A program made the translations under genes and the position numbers. Under the pieces are notes generated by a model. The model had not been told where the DNA came from and ran no database searches. It saw only the letters and a program-made list of their open reading frames with translations. DNA of 64,000 nt from Polyangium sp. 6x1 (GTDB taxonomy: Bacteria > Myxococcota_A > Polyangia > Polyangiales > Polyangiaceae), in contig NZ_JARZHH010000025.1 in NCBI RefSeq assembly GCF_029946515.1, positions 1-64,000 of the forward strand, in the 5' to 3' direction. Positions 1 to 7,906 of the stretch are shown piece after piece; position 1 is the stretch's first letter, and the number at the start of each line of letters is the position of its first letter.

Positions 1-152
1 GGCAGAGGCGCGGCGGCCGCGGTCGACGGCGGCGCGGCGGGGGCCGGCTGCGCGCTCGCGGGGAGCGTGACGGCGAGGCCCAGCGAGAGCGCGGCGAGCG
101 GCGCGAGGCGGCGCGCGAGGCCGGGGATCGACGTGCGCTTGCGTGTGTCCAT
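1..152 (-). CDS. Secreted protein, N-terminal fragment (cut by window edge)
   Basis: Only the first 50 or so codons lie in the window. The start is ATG at 152. The peptide begins MDTRKRTSIPG and continues through Arg residues into a hydrophobic Leu/Ala core and an Ala-Ser-Ala-Gln cleavage site, followed by a Pro/Ala-rich stretch. This is a typical Sec signal peptide with signal peptidase I cleavage. An in-frame ATG at 170 lacks an obvious ribosome site, so 152 is preferred. It lies 32 bases downstream of two proline-rich membrane proteins on the same strand that also start with signal peptides and Pro/Ala-rich segments, so it may be a third member of that set. The function cannot be judged from this fragment. 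Confidence 0.6.
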   Translation of the reverse strand, partial: MDTRKRTSIPGLARRLAPLAALSLGLAVTLPASAQPAPAAPPSTAAAAPL

Positions 153-184
153 GGGCGGAGTCCCTTTCATCGTCGATCCACGGC

Positions 185-859
185 TCAGAACTGCCACCGG
201 AGCGCAGCGGCCCGCGGGCCGACCACGACCTCGGGGCGCGGATCGAATGCGGTCGGGGTGCGCGAGACGAACTTCTCGTCGGAGAGCAGCCCCGCCACGA
301 AGAGCGCGACGCCCGTGGCCTGCCCGAGGCCGTCGAGCATGAGCATGAAGACACCAAAGCTCTCGGCGTCGGAGGTGCTGATCGCGACGAAGGGACCGAT
401 GACCGGGATGAAGAGCGGCGTGTAGTAGCCGGAGACCACGCCTTCGCTGCCGGCGAAGCTGCCCGCGAAGAGGACCGACATCCCGTAGAGCGGCGCGAAC
501 GTCGCGAGGCCCGCGGTCGCCATCTTGTAACGCGGCCTCGTCTCGATGCCGTAGCCGGGCGGGATCGGATCGCCTTCCTTGTACGGCAAGCGCGAGGGTC
601 CGAAGATGGGCGGCGCATAGGAGCCGCGCGGCGGATACCCCGGCGGCGCCGCGCCCATCGGCAACGGAGGTTGTTGCGGGAGCGCGCCCGGCGGCGGAGG
701 CTGCTGCTGCGGCATCGCGCTCGGCGGCGGAGGTTGTTGCTGCGATGGCATCACGCCCGGCGGCGGAGGCGGCTGCGCCCCCTGCGCCTGGGAGATGCTT
801 GCAACACCAAGGATCGTCAGCGCTGCGCTGAAAGAAAGGAGCGTTCGTCGCGTCGTCAC
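185..859 (-). CDS. Proline-rich exported membrane protein, paralogue 1
   Basis: A 224-residue protein of unknown function. It has a signal peptide (TTRRTLLSFSAALTILGVAS, ending SQAQG), then a Gln/Pro-rich segment of repeated QQQPPPP blocks. The conserved part opens with LPYKEGDPIPPGY and has hydrophobic segments (around LFIPVIGPFVAIST and LGQATGVALFVAGLL). The start is GTG at 859; it overlaps the TGA of the upstream gene as GTGA, so the two are probably translationally coupled. The same PY.EGDPIPPGY motif and hydrophobic layout occur in the upstream gene, so the two are tandem paralogues. They are probably inner-membrane or envelope proteins; no enzymatic motif is visible. Confidence 0.75.
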   Translation of the reverse strand: MTTRRTLLSFSAALTILGVASISQAQGAQPPPPPGVMPSQQQPPPPSAMPQQQPPPPGALPQQPPLPMGAAPPGYPPRGSYAPPIFGPSRLPYKEGDPIPPGYGIETRPRYKMATAGLATFAPLYGMSVLFAGSFAGSEGVVSGYYTPLFIPVIGPFVAISTSDAESFGVFMLMLDGLGQATGVALFVAGLLSDEKFVSRTPTAFDPRPEVVVGPRAAALRWQF

Positions 860-1638
860 ATCGTCCCCACGAGGCCCAGACCCGCTCCATGCGGGCCGAA
901 CCGGAGAGGCATCACGGTCACGGAGGCATCGGTGGATCGGACGAGCCGCTTTTCCTGGGCGACGACGCCGGCGATGAACATCGCGATGCCGCCCGATTGC
1001 GCGATCCCGTCGAGCGCGAGCCAGAAGGTCCCGGCCCCCTCGGAGTCGAGCGTGCCCATCGCGACGAAGGGCCCGACGCCCGGGATGTAGAGCGGCCAGA
1101 GCCCCGAGTCGCTCGAGACGCTGTCGCCGATCGAGGCGATCATGGCGGAGAAGAACCACGCGACGCCGAACGTCACGCCGCCGCCGATGGCGAGGCCCTT
1201 GCGAATGCGGCTGTCGACGCGGTAGCCCGGCGGGATCGGATCGCCCTCCTCGTACGGGAGCGTCGCGGGGAGCGAAGAGCCTGGCGGGCCGTATCCATAG
1301 CTGTTTGGCCCGTACCCCGGCGGCGGATATCCCGGCGGCGGATACCCCTGCGGATACCCGGGCGGCGGCGCGTACCCCGGCGGCGGATAGCCCTGCGGAT
1401 ACCCTTGCGGATAGCCCTGCGGATACCCGGGCGGCGGCGCGTACCCCGGCGGCGGCAGCGGCGCGACCTGCGGTGCCGTGGCCTCGTAGCCCGGCGGCGG
1501 CGGCGGAGGCGCCGACGTGTCGGGCTGCGCGGGCGCTTGCGCGGCGGCGCTCTGCGAGGAGACGCCTACCGCGACGAAGAGCGCCGCTGCGAGCGCACGA
1601 GGAGCTCCCTTCGTTCTGTTCGCCTTCGCCTCGAGCAT
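856..1638 (-). CDS. Proline-rich exported membrane protein, paralogue 2
   Basis: A 260-residue protein starting at ATG 1638, preceded by a good GGAGGAA ribosome site. After a signal peptide (LAAALFVAVGVSSQSAAAQA) comes a Pro/Gly/Tyr-rich region built of GYPQ and GYPPP units, encoded by near-identical short DNA repeats between about 1310 and 1460. The C-terminal half starts LPYEEGDPIPPGYR and has two or three hydrophobic segments (around WFFSAMIASIG, YIPGVGPFVAMGT and GGIAMFIAGVV). It is a clear paralogue of the next gene, which has a Gln/Pro region instead of GYPQ repeats. Function unknown; the repeats suggest an extended surface or periplasmic spacer, which is inference. Confidence 0.78.
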   Translation of the reverse strand: MLEAKANRTKGAPRALAAALFVAVGVSSQSAAAQAPAQPDTSAPPPPPPGYEATAPQVAPLPPPGYAPPPGYPQGYPQGYPQGYPPPGYAPPPGYPQGYPPPGYPPPGYGPNSYGYGPPGSSLPATLPYEEGDPIPPGYRVDSRIRKGLAIGGGVTFGVAWFFSAMIASIGDSVSSDSGLWPLYIPGVGPFVAMGTLDSEGAGTFWLALDGIAQSGGIAMFIAGVVAQEKRLVRSTDASVTVMPLRFGPHGAGLGLVGTM

Positions 1639-1714
1639 GCAGGTTCCTCCGCCCTCGCGCGTGGTGCTGCGCGCACGCGCGTAAAAACGGAGAATACGTG
1701 AGGCACCCAGGAGG

Positions 1715-2989
1715 TCAACGCGGCTTTTTCGTTCCGGACCGGCCCGCCGCGGCCTCGACGCGGAGCTCTCGCGCACGTGCCGCCGCCCACGCGGAAGCGG
1801 GCGCGAACGCGGCCACGTGCCTCGCCTCGACGAGCGCGTCGGGCCCGGCGAGATCGAGATCGGGGACGAACCCACGCGTCTCGTCGAAGTCGCCGAGCGG
1901 ATCCACGACAGCGCGCGTGCCGAGCGTGATCACGAGGCGCGAACGCGGGAGCAAGAACCACGCGACCTCGCCGACCGCCATGCTGCCGCGCGTGCGCTCG
2001 CCTGCGACGAGCAGCCCCGGGATCTGCCGCGCCAGCGCGACGAACATCTCGCACGCCGAAGCGCAGCCGCGATCGACGAGGACGACGCCGCGACCCGCGA
2101 GCGGCGCGGGCGCCGTGCCTTGCAAGCTCTCGCCGTTGCGGACGATCTCGACGCGTCCTTCTCCGCGCGCGGCGAGATCGTCGGCGAGCTGTTCGAGCCG
2201 CGTGATGTGTTCGAAGAACATCGCGCGCGCGGCCTCCGGCACGTCGCCCCGCGCGAGGCGCCTCTTCGCCGCGTTCACGCGCCCGAGCGCGGCGGTCACG
2301 GACTGGACCTCGCGCGTGCCGAGCGCATGGATCGGCCCGTGCGCGAGCGCGAGCAGGAAGCGCTCGGCGAAGGCGTAGTTCCCGCCGCCGTTGCCGCGCA
2401 GATCCACGACGAACGCTGGCGCCGCGCGGAGGCGTTCGGCGAGGCGCGGCAACGTGCCGAGCGCCGCGGCCGCGGCCGTCTCGAAGGTGCGCACCACGAC
2501 GACGGGCACTTCGCCTTCGACGAGCTCCACGGGCGGCGCAGCGCTCGCCGGCGGCGCGGGTGGAGCGGGCAACGCTTCGAGGCGGAGCGGCCTGTCGCCG
2601 CCGTGGCCGAAGGCGAGGTGGCCGTCGTCGGCGCGGAGCAGATCCCGCAGGAGGGTCGCGAGCTCGAAGGGGGAGAAGGTCGCGCGGCTCTGGATCACGC
2701 GGCGCGCTTCGTCGATGCGCGCGCGCGGCGGCACGGGCGCGTGGCCCTCGGGCGCGGCGTACGCGTCGGCGAAGACGTCGAGCGCGAAGTCGAGATCCGC
2801 CTCGGCGAGCGCGGCCGTGACCTCGCGCGGCTCGACGTCGAAGTCGTTCGGGCTCGCGACGAGCGCGGCGAAGCTCGCGGTGAGGGCGGCGGAAGCGCGC
2901 TGGCTTCGATCGGGAGAGCCCCAGGATCCAGCGCACCCGGCGAGGGTGAGCCCGAGAGCGAGGAGGCCTCCGTACAGCAAGGCGCGCAT
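1715..2989 (-). CDS. S41-family peptidase-like lipoprotein
   Basis: A 424-residue protein with a lipoprotein signal (LLALGLTLAGC, Cys about residue 19). The C-terminal half carries S41 (C-terminal processing/tricorn-like) hallmarks: VVDLRGNGGG, then VVLVDRGCASACEMF with the expected nucleophile Ser near residue 310, then GERTRGS. In CtpA-type enzymes the region after the nucleophile reads G-E-x-T-x-G-K and supplies the general-base Lys; here that position is Ser, so the Ser/Lys dyad looks incomplete. It could be a tricorn-like S41 with a different base, or an inactive homologue. Probably anchored in the outer or inner membrane facing the periplasm. It is followed, on the same strand, by the proline-rich pair after a 76-base gap. 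Confidence 0.82.
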   Translation of the reverse strand: MRALLYGGLLALGLTLAGCAGSWGSPDRSQRASAALTASFAALVASPNDFDVEPREVTAALAEADLDFALDVFADAYAAPEGHAPVPPRARIDEARRVIQSRATFSPFELATLLRDLLRADDGHLAFGHGGDRPLRLEALPAPPAPPASAAPPVELVEGEVPVVVVRTFETAAAAALGTLPRLAERLRAAPAFVVDLRGNGGGNYAFAERFLLALAHGPIHALGTREVQSVTAALGRVNAAKRRLARGDVPEAARAMFFEHITRLEQLADDLAARGEGRVEIVRNGESLQGTAPAPLAGRGVVLVDRGCASACEMFVALARQIPGLLVAGERTRGSMAVGEVAWFLLPRSRLVITLGTRAVVDPLGDFDETRGFVPDLDLAGPDALVEARHVAAFAPASAWAAARARELRVEAAAGRSGTKKPR

Positions 2990-3116
2990 CAGCCGCGAGG
3001 GTGCAACGACGAGTCACCTCGTTGCAACGGCCTCGCGACGATGCGGTGGGGATGAAGACGGGAAGGGAACGTATTTCTTGCGGAGACGATGCGCGGCTCG
3101 AGCGCCGCGCGTCTGA

Positions 3117-3275
3117 CTACGCCTGCGCCTGCTCGGCGACGGCCTTGTAGGCCTCGGCCCACTTCTTCCACTGCTTCAGGCGCGTACCGGGCTTGCGGTT
3201 GTTCACCTTGGCGCGGGACTCCTTGCGGGCGATCTTCTCGAGCAGGTGCTGGTGCTGGCGGCTGGGACGATGCAT
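3117..3275 (-). CDS. Small basic protein, unknown
   Basis: A 52-residue, Lys/Arg-rich, probably helical protein starting MHRPSRQHQHLLEKIARK and containing RAKVNNRKPGTR and a Trp/Lys-rich end (KQWKKWAEAYKAVAEQAQA). Composition is far from the Arg/Ala/Pro shadows of this GC-rich DNA, which supports real coding. An upstream in-frame TTG at 3311 would add 12 residues; ATG 3275 is the simpler start, though no strong ribosome site is seen for either. Charge and length suggest a nucleic-acid or ribosome-associated protein, but that is a guess. It stands alone between two same-strand genes. Confidence 0.5.
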   Translation of the reverse strand: MHRPSRQHQHLLEKIARKESRAKVNNRKPGTRLKQWKKWAEAYKAVAEQAQA

Positions 3276-3365
3276 GCGCGCGATGCTGGTCCAAGCGCGC
3301 TTGCTTCGCAAGCCCGTCGAGCAGGGGCGTGCGGCAGGTCCGCCGCGCCCCGAAAGGACCCGCGG

Positions 3366-3626
3366 TCAGCCGCCCCGGCTGCCCCCCTCGTCAGGCCCAA
3401 GACGACCGTAGGTGTGAATGGCGCCGATCAGGAGGAAGAGCGCGAGGAGCGTCAGGACCATGCCCAGGTCGATGAGGCCCGTATCGTTCGGGTCGCTCGG
3501 GCGGAGGCCCACGAGGCCGAGACCGACGAGCAGCGCGGTGCTGGCCACGAGCAGCGCGCGCCGCGGCCCGGCAGCGCGCTCGGACTCGCCCTGCACCAGC
3601 GTGGAGATCTTGTCGCCGAGGCTCAC
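3366..3626 (-). CDS. Small two-helix membrane protein
   Basis: An 86-residue protein with two predicted membrane helices (ALLVASTALLVGLGLVGL and LGMVLTLLALFLLIGAI), separated by a short polar loop (RPSDPNDTGLID), and a Gly-rich tail. The start is GTG at 3626, overlapping the TGA of the upstream lipoprotein gene as GTGA, so the two genes are probably coupled. No family was recognised. The overlap suggests that it works with the upstream lipoprotein at the envelope. Confidence 0.7.
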   Translation of the reverse strand: MSLGDKISTLVQGESERAAGPRRALLVASTALLVGLGLVGLRPSDPNDTGLIDLGMVLTLLALFLLIGAIHTYGRLGPDEGGSRGG

Positions 3627-4141
3627 TTGAACTTCTTCGTCTTGGCGTACGTGATGAAGTCGCGCACGTCACGCGTCAGCGTGCGCTCGGCGGTGATCGT
3701 GGTGAGCTCGTGCGACTCGCCGGCGAGGTCGTCGTAGCGGTAGTTCGTCTGGTAGAGCAGCACGATGCGGACCTCGCCGTCCGCGCCGACGCGCTCCAGG
3801 CGGAGCTTCTCGTCGGCGCCGTTCGGCGGCTTGATCGCGTCGCCGAGCTTGTCCTGGTCCTCGTCGGAAATGTAGGCGATCCCGAACTCGTGGCCGTCGA
3901 CGCTCACATCGACGCGCAAGGCTTTGCCGTTCCGCAGCTCGACATCGCGGGCAGGCGCGGGCTGCATGCCCTCCTGGGCGACGGCGCGACGGATGACCTC
4001 GAGCGCGCGGCGCTCGTCGAGGGTCCTCGTGGGGTTCGGCGCGCGGACCGGCTCGGGTCCGCATCCGAGGGCGACGGCGCCGAGGGCGGCGGTCGCGACA
4101 ATCGGCAAGATGGTTCGCAAGACGGTGGCCATGAGCGCCAT
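3623..4141 (-). CDS. Lipoprotein of unknown function
   Basis: A 172-residue protein with a hydrophobic leader ending in the lipobox ALGC. Start candidates are ATG at 4141 and ATG at 4132; 4141 is given, and neither has a strong ribosome site. The mature part is charged, with alternating strands (GHEFGIAYISDEDQDKLGD, VRIVLLYQTNYRYDD) and a Lys-rich C-terminus. It is divergent from the Ppx/GppA gene, with about 41 bases between the starts, so the promoters must overlap. Its 3' end overlaps the small membrane protein gene by 4 bases. No family recognised. Confidence 0.72.
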   Translation of the reverse strand: MALMATVLRTILPIVATAALGAVALGCGPEPVRAPNPTRTLDERRALEVIRRAVAQEGMQPAPARDVELRNGKALRVDVSVDGHEFGIAYISDEDQDKLGDAIKPPNGADEKLRLERVGADGEVRIVLLYQTNYRYDDLAGESHELTTITAERTLTRDVRDFITYAKTKKFK

Positions 4142-4182
4142 GAGAGTAGCCAACCAGGCCCCGCTCCGCTACTTCTCCCGCC

Positions 4183-5814
4183 ATGGCTCGCCTCGCGGCG
4201 ATCGACATCGGGTCCAACGCCATCCGGCTTCGCGTGGTCGACGTCGACCCGCCCCTGCTCACGGACGAAGGTCCGCGGTTCTACCCCTTTCGCGACGTGC
4301 TCGTCGATCGCGCGCCGGTGCGGCTCGGGCACGACGTTTTCACGAAAGGTCGCCTCGAGAACGGCGTCATCGGCGCGGCCTGCGAGGCGCTGAAGCGCTT
4401 CCGCGCGGCCATGGACGCGGCGAAGGTCGAGCGCTACCGGGCCGTCGCCACGAGCGCCGCGCGCGAGGCGCAAAACGGAGACCTCTTCGTCGAGCGCGCC
4501 GAGCGCGAGAGCCGCGTGCACGTGGAGATCATCGAGGGCGTGGAGGAAGCGCGCCTCGTGCAGCTCGCCGTCGTCGAGCGCATCGCCATGGGACAGCGCC
4601 GCTCGCTGCTCGTCGACATCGGCGGCGGCTCGACGGAGCTCACGCTGCTCGAAGGCCGCCTCCCGATCTACTCCCGCTCCTTGCCCGTCGGGACCGTCCG
4701 CCTGCTCGAAGCGTTCCTCGAAGGACGCGGCCCGATCGACATCAGCCACCGCGCGCTCCTCGAAGAGTACGTCGACCGCGTCTGCGCCGACGCCTTCCGC
4801 GAGATCGAGGACGCCTCCGACGGGCCCGTCGACGTCGTCATCGGCACGGGCGGCAACATCGAGACGCTCGCCGACCTCTGCCCGATGCCGATCGCCTTCC
4901 CCGAGGGACGCGCGATCGAGGTCCGCGCGATGCGCCGGCTGCTCGACGAGCTCTCGGCGAAGAGCGTGGACGAGCGCGTGGCCGCCTACGGCCTCCGGCC
5001 CGATCGCGCCGACACGATCGTCCCTGCGGCGACCGTGCTCTGCCGGGTCGCGGAGGCCTTCGGGCGCGAGTCGATCACGGCGCCGGGCGTGGGGCTCAAG
5101 GAAGGCGTGCTCGTGGACCTCGCGCGCCAGCACTTCGTGCCGCGTGATTTCGGGGGCGAGGCGGCCGCCGTCAGCGAGGCGTGCGTCCGGCTCGGTCGCC
5201 GTTACCACTTCGACGAGGCGCACGGCATGCTCGTGGCGCGCTTCTCGACCCGCCTCTTCGACGAGCTCGCCGCGCGCCACCGCATGAGCCCGCGCGACCG
5301 CATCCTACTCCACGCGGCGGCGCTGCTGCACGACGTCGGCGACTTCGTGCGGTACGAGGGCCACCACAAGCACAGCTACTACCTCATCGTGCACGCCGAC
5401 CTGATGGGCCTGTCGCCTGCGGAGCGCGAGATCGTGGCCAACGTGGCGCGGTACCACAGGAAGAGCCCGCCGCAGCTCGACCACGAGAACTTCCGCACGC
5501 TCTCGCGCGAGGACCGGGCGAAGGTCAAGGCGATGGCGGCGATCCTGCGCGTCGCGGACGCGCTCGATCGGGAGCACCGGGCCAAGGTCGCCGGGGTCAG
5601 CGGGCGCATCGAGGGCGACACGCTGGTGCTCGAGCTCTCGGGCACGGAGGACCGCTCGCTCGAAGAGTGGACCGTCGCGGCGAAGTGCGGGATGTTGAAG
5701 GACGCGCTCGGGCTCGACGTACGCATCGTGGATGCGGCGACGGGCGCGTCGCGGACGCCGACGACGGTGCCGCCGCCCTCGCGAAAGACGCCGGTTCCGA
5801 CGCCGCGGAGCTGA
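4183..5814 (+). CDS. ppx: Ppx/GppA exopolyphosphatase/pppGpp phosphatase with HD domain
   Basis: A 543-residue cytoplasmic enzyme that hydrolyses the terminal phosphate of polyphosphate and/or converts pppGpp to ppGpp. The N-terminal ASKHA-fold part shows DIGSNAIRL (phosphate loop 1), VDIGGGSTEL (phosphate loop 2, about residue 145) and GTGGNIETLADL (about residue 225). The C-terminal half is an HD domain (HAAALLHDVGDF, HSYYLIVHADLMGLSPAER), as in the longer Ppx form. Polyphosphatase and pppGpp phosphatase activities cannot be separated by sequence alone. The start is ATG 4183; the adjacent divergent lipoprotein gene may share its promoter region. The 3' end is followed by a set of hairpins. 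Confidence 0.93.
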   Translation: MARLAAIDIGSNAIRLRVVDVDPPLLTDEGPRFYPFRDVLVDRAPVRLGHDVFTKGRLENGVIGAACEALKRFRAAMDAAKVERYRAVATSAAREAQNGDLFVERAERESRVHVEIIEGVEEARLVQLAVVERIAMGQRRSLLVDIGGGSTELTLLEGRLPIYSRSLPVGTVRLLEAFLEGRGPIDISHRALLEEYVDRVCADAFREIEDASDGPVDVVIGTGGNIETLADLCPMPIAFPEGRAIEVRAMRRLLDELSAKSVDERVAAYGLRPDRADTIVPAATVLCRVAEAFGRESITAPGVGLKEGVLVDLARQHFVPRDFGGEAAAVSEACVRLGRRYHFDEAHGMLVARFSTRLFDELAARHRMSPRDRILLHAAALLHDVGDFVRYEGHHKHSYYLIVHADLMGLSPAEREIVANVARYHRKSPPQLDHENFRTLSREDRAKVKAMAAILRVADALDREHRAKVAGVSGRIEGDTLVLELSGTEDRSLEEWTVAAKCGMLKDALGLDVRIVDAATGASRTPTTVPPPSRKTPVPTPRS

Positions 5815-5848
5815 AGCCCGCGCGCCTTCGAAACGGGTGTTACGGGAA

Positions 5849-5953
5849 GAACCTCTTTCGAGGTTCGGGGGCAATGCTCGGGCAAGCCGAGCTCCGCCCC
5901 CCCAAACCCCCCGGCGCGGCCCGGGTTTGGCGCGCGCCGATTTAGCGCGCGCC
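5849..5953. terminator. Cluster of three hairpins between convergent genes
   Basis: Three stem-loops fill the gap between ppx and the first XRE gene, which converge. First: GAACCTC / GAGGTTC (5849-5855 with 5860-5866, loop TTTC), followed by a G run. Second: an outer GGGGGC / GCCCCC (5867-5872 with 5896-5901) holding an inner GCTCGG / CCGAGC. Third: GGCGCGCGC / GCGCGCGCC (5929-5937 with 5945-5953, loop CGATTTA). No U-run follows any of them. They are probably a bidirectional termination zone; the function is inferred from position. Confidence 0.55.
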
Positions 5954-5973
5954 GAGGTTGTCCGGGTATCCCC

Positions 5974-6480
5974 TCAGCGCTTGCGGCGGCCCTTTGCGGC
6001 GGGCGCCGGCGTGGCCGGGGCGGCGGGCGTGGCAGCGGCGGGCTTCGCGGGCGCGGCCTTCGCGGGCGCAGCCTTCGCCGCGGGTTTCGCGGGCGTGGCC
6101 TTCGCCGCGGTGTTTTTCGTCGGCGTGACCGTCTTCGGCGGCCGGCCGTTCGGCCCGAAGACGAGCTTGCGCAGCGCAGCGGCGGCCTTGTCCGTGTCGC
6201 CGCCTTCGCTCGACCGCACGTGCTCGACCACGGCGGCAAGCGGCTCTTCCTCGGGGAACATGAGGAGCACGAAGGGCGGGACGCCGAGCGCCTTCGCGGC
6301 GGAGACCACGGTCCCGACCGTGATCAGGACGAGCCCGCGCTCCACGCTCGACATGTGCCCCTTGGACAGACCACTCTCGTCGGCGAGGGCCGCGAGCGAC
6401 ATTCCGCGCTCCTGGCGCAGATCACGGATTCGGGCTCCCACCTTGGCAGCGACGGGCTCGGGAGTCGGACGACGGGGCAT
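5974..6480 (-). CDS. XRE-family regulator with Lys/Ala/Pro-rich tail
   Basis: A 168-residue DNA-binding protein. Residues 10-75 form an XRE/Cro helix-turn-helix (GARIRDLRQERGMSLAALA, then SGLSKGHMSSVERG). Next comes a short domain shared with the two neighbouring paralogues (VGTVVSAAKALGVPPFVLLM, then FPEEEPLAAVVEHVR). From about residue 125 the chain is a low-complexity AKPAAKAAPAK tail like histone H1, which probably adds non-specific DNA affinity. The start is ATG 6480 with GGTGGA 8-13 bases upstream. It is the last of three same-strand XRE paralogues. No effector domain is visible; autoregulation or regulation of its neighbours is plausible. Confidence 0.85.
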   Translation of the reverse strand: MPRRPTPEPVAAKVGARIRDLRQERGMSLAALADESGLSKGHMSSVERGLVLITVGTVVSAAKALGVPPFVLLMFPEEEPLAAVVEHVRSSEGGDTDKAAAALRKLVFGPNGRPPKTVTPTKNTAAKATPAKPAAKAAPAKAAPAKPAAATPAAPATPAPAAKGRRKR

Positions 6481-6658
6481 GGTTTTTCCACCTCGAACGT
6501 GCGCCCCGGCGTACCGGAGACGCGGAGAAGGCCAGGACGAGACGCGGCGGTTCGTCGTGGCCGCGTTCGTATGGGACGAACTCTACCATGTCGCCCTCGC
6601 CCGGCACAACGTCCCCGTAGGACGCGCATGTCCCGACAACCGCGCCCGCATTGGCGCC

Positions 6659-7018
6659 CTACCCTGGTCCCCTCCCCTGCCCGGATGGCTTGCCGAAGAA
6701 GAACTCCCGGAGCCGCTCGGCCGCGCGGCCCACGTCGCCGCCTTCCTCGCGGAGGACGTTATCGAGGTACGCGGAGAAGGATTCGTCCTCGTCCCGCATG
6801 CACAAGACGAACATCGGCACGCCGAGCACCCGGGCCACGGCCTGCAACGTGCCGACGCTCATGAGCGCCAGGCCATTCTCCAGGTTCGAAACGTGGCCCT
6901 TGGAAAGACCGCTCGCCCTCGCCAATTGAGAGAGCGACATATCCTTCTCGCGCCGGAGCTCTCGAATTCGAGCACCGATGAGGGCGGCGAACGGGTCCGG
7001 AACGGAACGTGTGGGCAC
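6659..7018 (-). CDS. XRE-family regulator, middle paralogue
   Basis: A 119-residue protein with an XRE helix-turn-helix (GARIRELRREKDMSLSQLA, SGLSKGHVSNLENG) and the shared C-terminal unit (VGTLQAVARVLGVPMFVLCM, then DEDESFSAYLDNVLREEGGD). The start is GTG 7018, preceded by GAGGTG at a good distance. It has the helix-turn-helix closest to the downstream 168-residue protein but lacks the Lys-rich tail. The 5' region holds unusually AT-rich DNA with TCGA-centred palindromes, candidate operator sites for this or the sister proteins. Target genes are not evident. Confidence 0.86.
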   Translation of the reverse strand: MPTRSVPDPFAALIGARIRELRREKDMSLSQLARASGLSKGHVSNLENGLALMSVGTLQAVARVLGVPMFVLCMRDEDESFSAYLDNVLREEGGDVGRAAERLREFFFGKPSGQGRGPG

Positions 7019-7057
7019 GGGATTGCACCTCGGAAACCGTTTTTCCTGCCAAGCATG

Positions 7058-7183
7058 CGGTCGACCATCGGTCGACCGTTACCGTCTTCGAAGATTCGAC
7101 CAGATGACCCAATGGGATCATCCAGGCCAAACCACTTACCACGTCGCGCACCTTTTCCCAATGTTCGAACGCATTTCGAACGC
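7058..7183. promoter_or_regulatory. Twin TCGA-centred palindromes, candidate XRE operators
   Basis: Upstream of the middle XRE gene there are two sites with the same architecture: an 8-base palindrome, a 3-base gap, and a second 8-base palindrome in step (11-base period). Site 1 is GGTCGACC at 7059-7066 and again at 7070-7077. Site 2 is GTTCGAAC at 7163-7170 and TTTCGAAC at 7174-7181. Between them lie CTTCGAAG (7086-7093) and ATTCGACC. A further palindrome, TTTCCGGAAA, lies at 7210-7219. One-turn spacing of dimer sites suits cooperative binding by small helix-turn-helix proteins. That they bind these XRE proteins is inference from position. Confidence 0.5.
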
Positions 7184-7456
7184 TCATAAATCGACACGCG
7201 GGTCATTCATTTCCGGAAACGAAATCCGGGTTCGACACAGCAAGCACGCCCGCGGCGCCCGAAGGTCCCGGCGGATGCGCCGAACCACGCTGGATTTCAG
7301 GGCAAACCCCGCAGAAGGCCCCCCGCGCCCACGGCGCGTCGCGGCGGTTGTCAGGCCAAGCGGCCCCCGCACAGGCCGGTCTCACACGACGCCACCCCCC
7401 GTCCTCGACAGGGAGGCCTCGGTACGGCCCCGCAATGATTGTCTTGACTTTTCGCT

Positions 7457-7906
7457 CTACTCGTGGAGCGAGCGTTTCGTCGCGCGCGCGGCGCGCTTCT
7501 TCCCGGGCCTTCCGCCCGTGCGCTCCTCGATCACCGCGCTCACGCGCCGCATATCGCCGCCGTACGCTTGCCGGATCTCCTCCAGCACGGCCGAGAGCGG
7601 ATCCTCGTCGGGAAACGCCATGAGCACGAACGGCGGCACATCGAGCGCTCGCGCCACCGCGACGACCGTGCCCATCGTGACACGCACCCGCCCGCGCTCC
7701 GCGCTCGACATCTGGCTCGGCGTCAGGCCCCCCGCCTCACGCAAGCTCGCGAGCGACAGACCTCGCTCGAGCCGGAGATCACGCATCCGCGCTCCGAGCT
7801 TGCCCGCATACGGCTCCGGCAGCCCGCTCGTGATGCCCGCGCGCTCGCGGGCCGCCGCTCGCGTCTTCGATCCCTGCGCCTGCGTTTCGCTCGACCTGCG
7901 CTTCAT
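7457..7906 (-). CDS. XRE-family regulator, first paralogue
   Basis: A 149-residue protein. A basic N-terminal extension (MKRRSSETQAQGSKTRAAAR) precedes an XRE helix-turn-helix (GARMRDLRLERGLSLASLR, GGLTPSQMSSAERGRV) and the unit shared with its paralogues (MGTVVAVARALDVPPFVLMA, then FPDEDPLSAVLEEIR); the C-terminus is Lys/Arg-rich. The start is set at ATG 7906 because the longer reading from GTG 7951 includes a TTA codon, unlike the rest of the gene. It precedes the other two XRE genes on the same strand, with an unusually long (about 440-base) gap before the next, which suggests separate promoters. Confidence 0.82.
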   Translation of the reverse strand: MKRRSSETQAQGSKTRAAARERAGITSGLPEPYAGKLGARMRDLRLERGLSLASLREAGGLTPSQMSSAERGRVRVTMGTVVAVARALDVPPFVLMAFPDEDPLSAVLEEIRQAYGGDMRRVSAVIEERTGGRPGKKRAARATKRSLHE

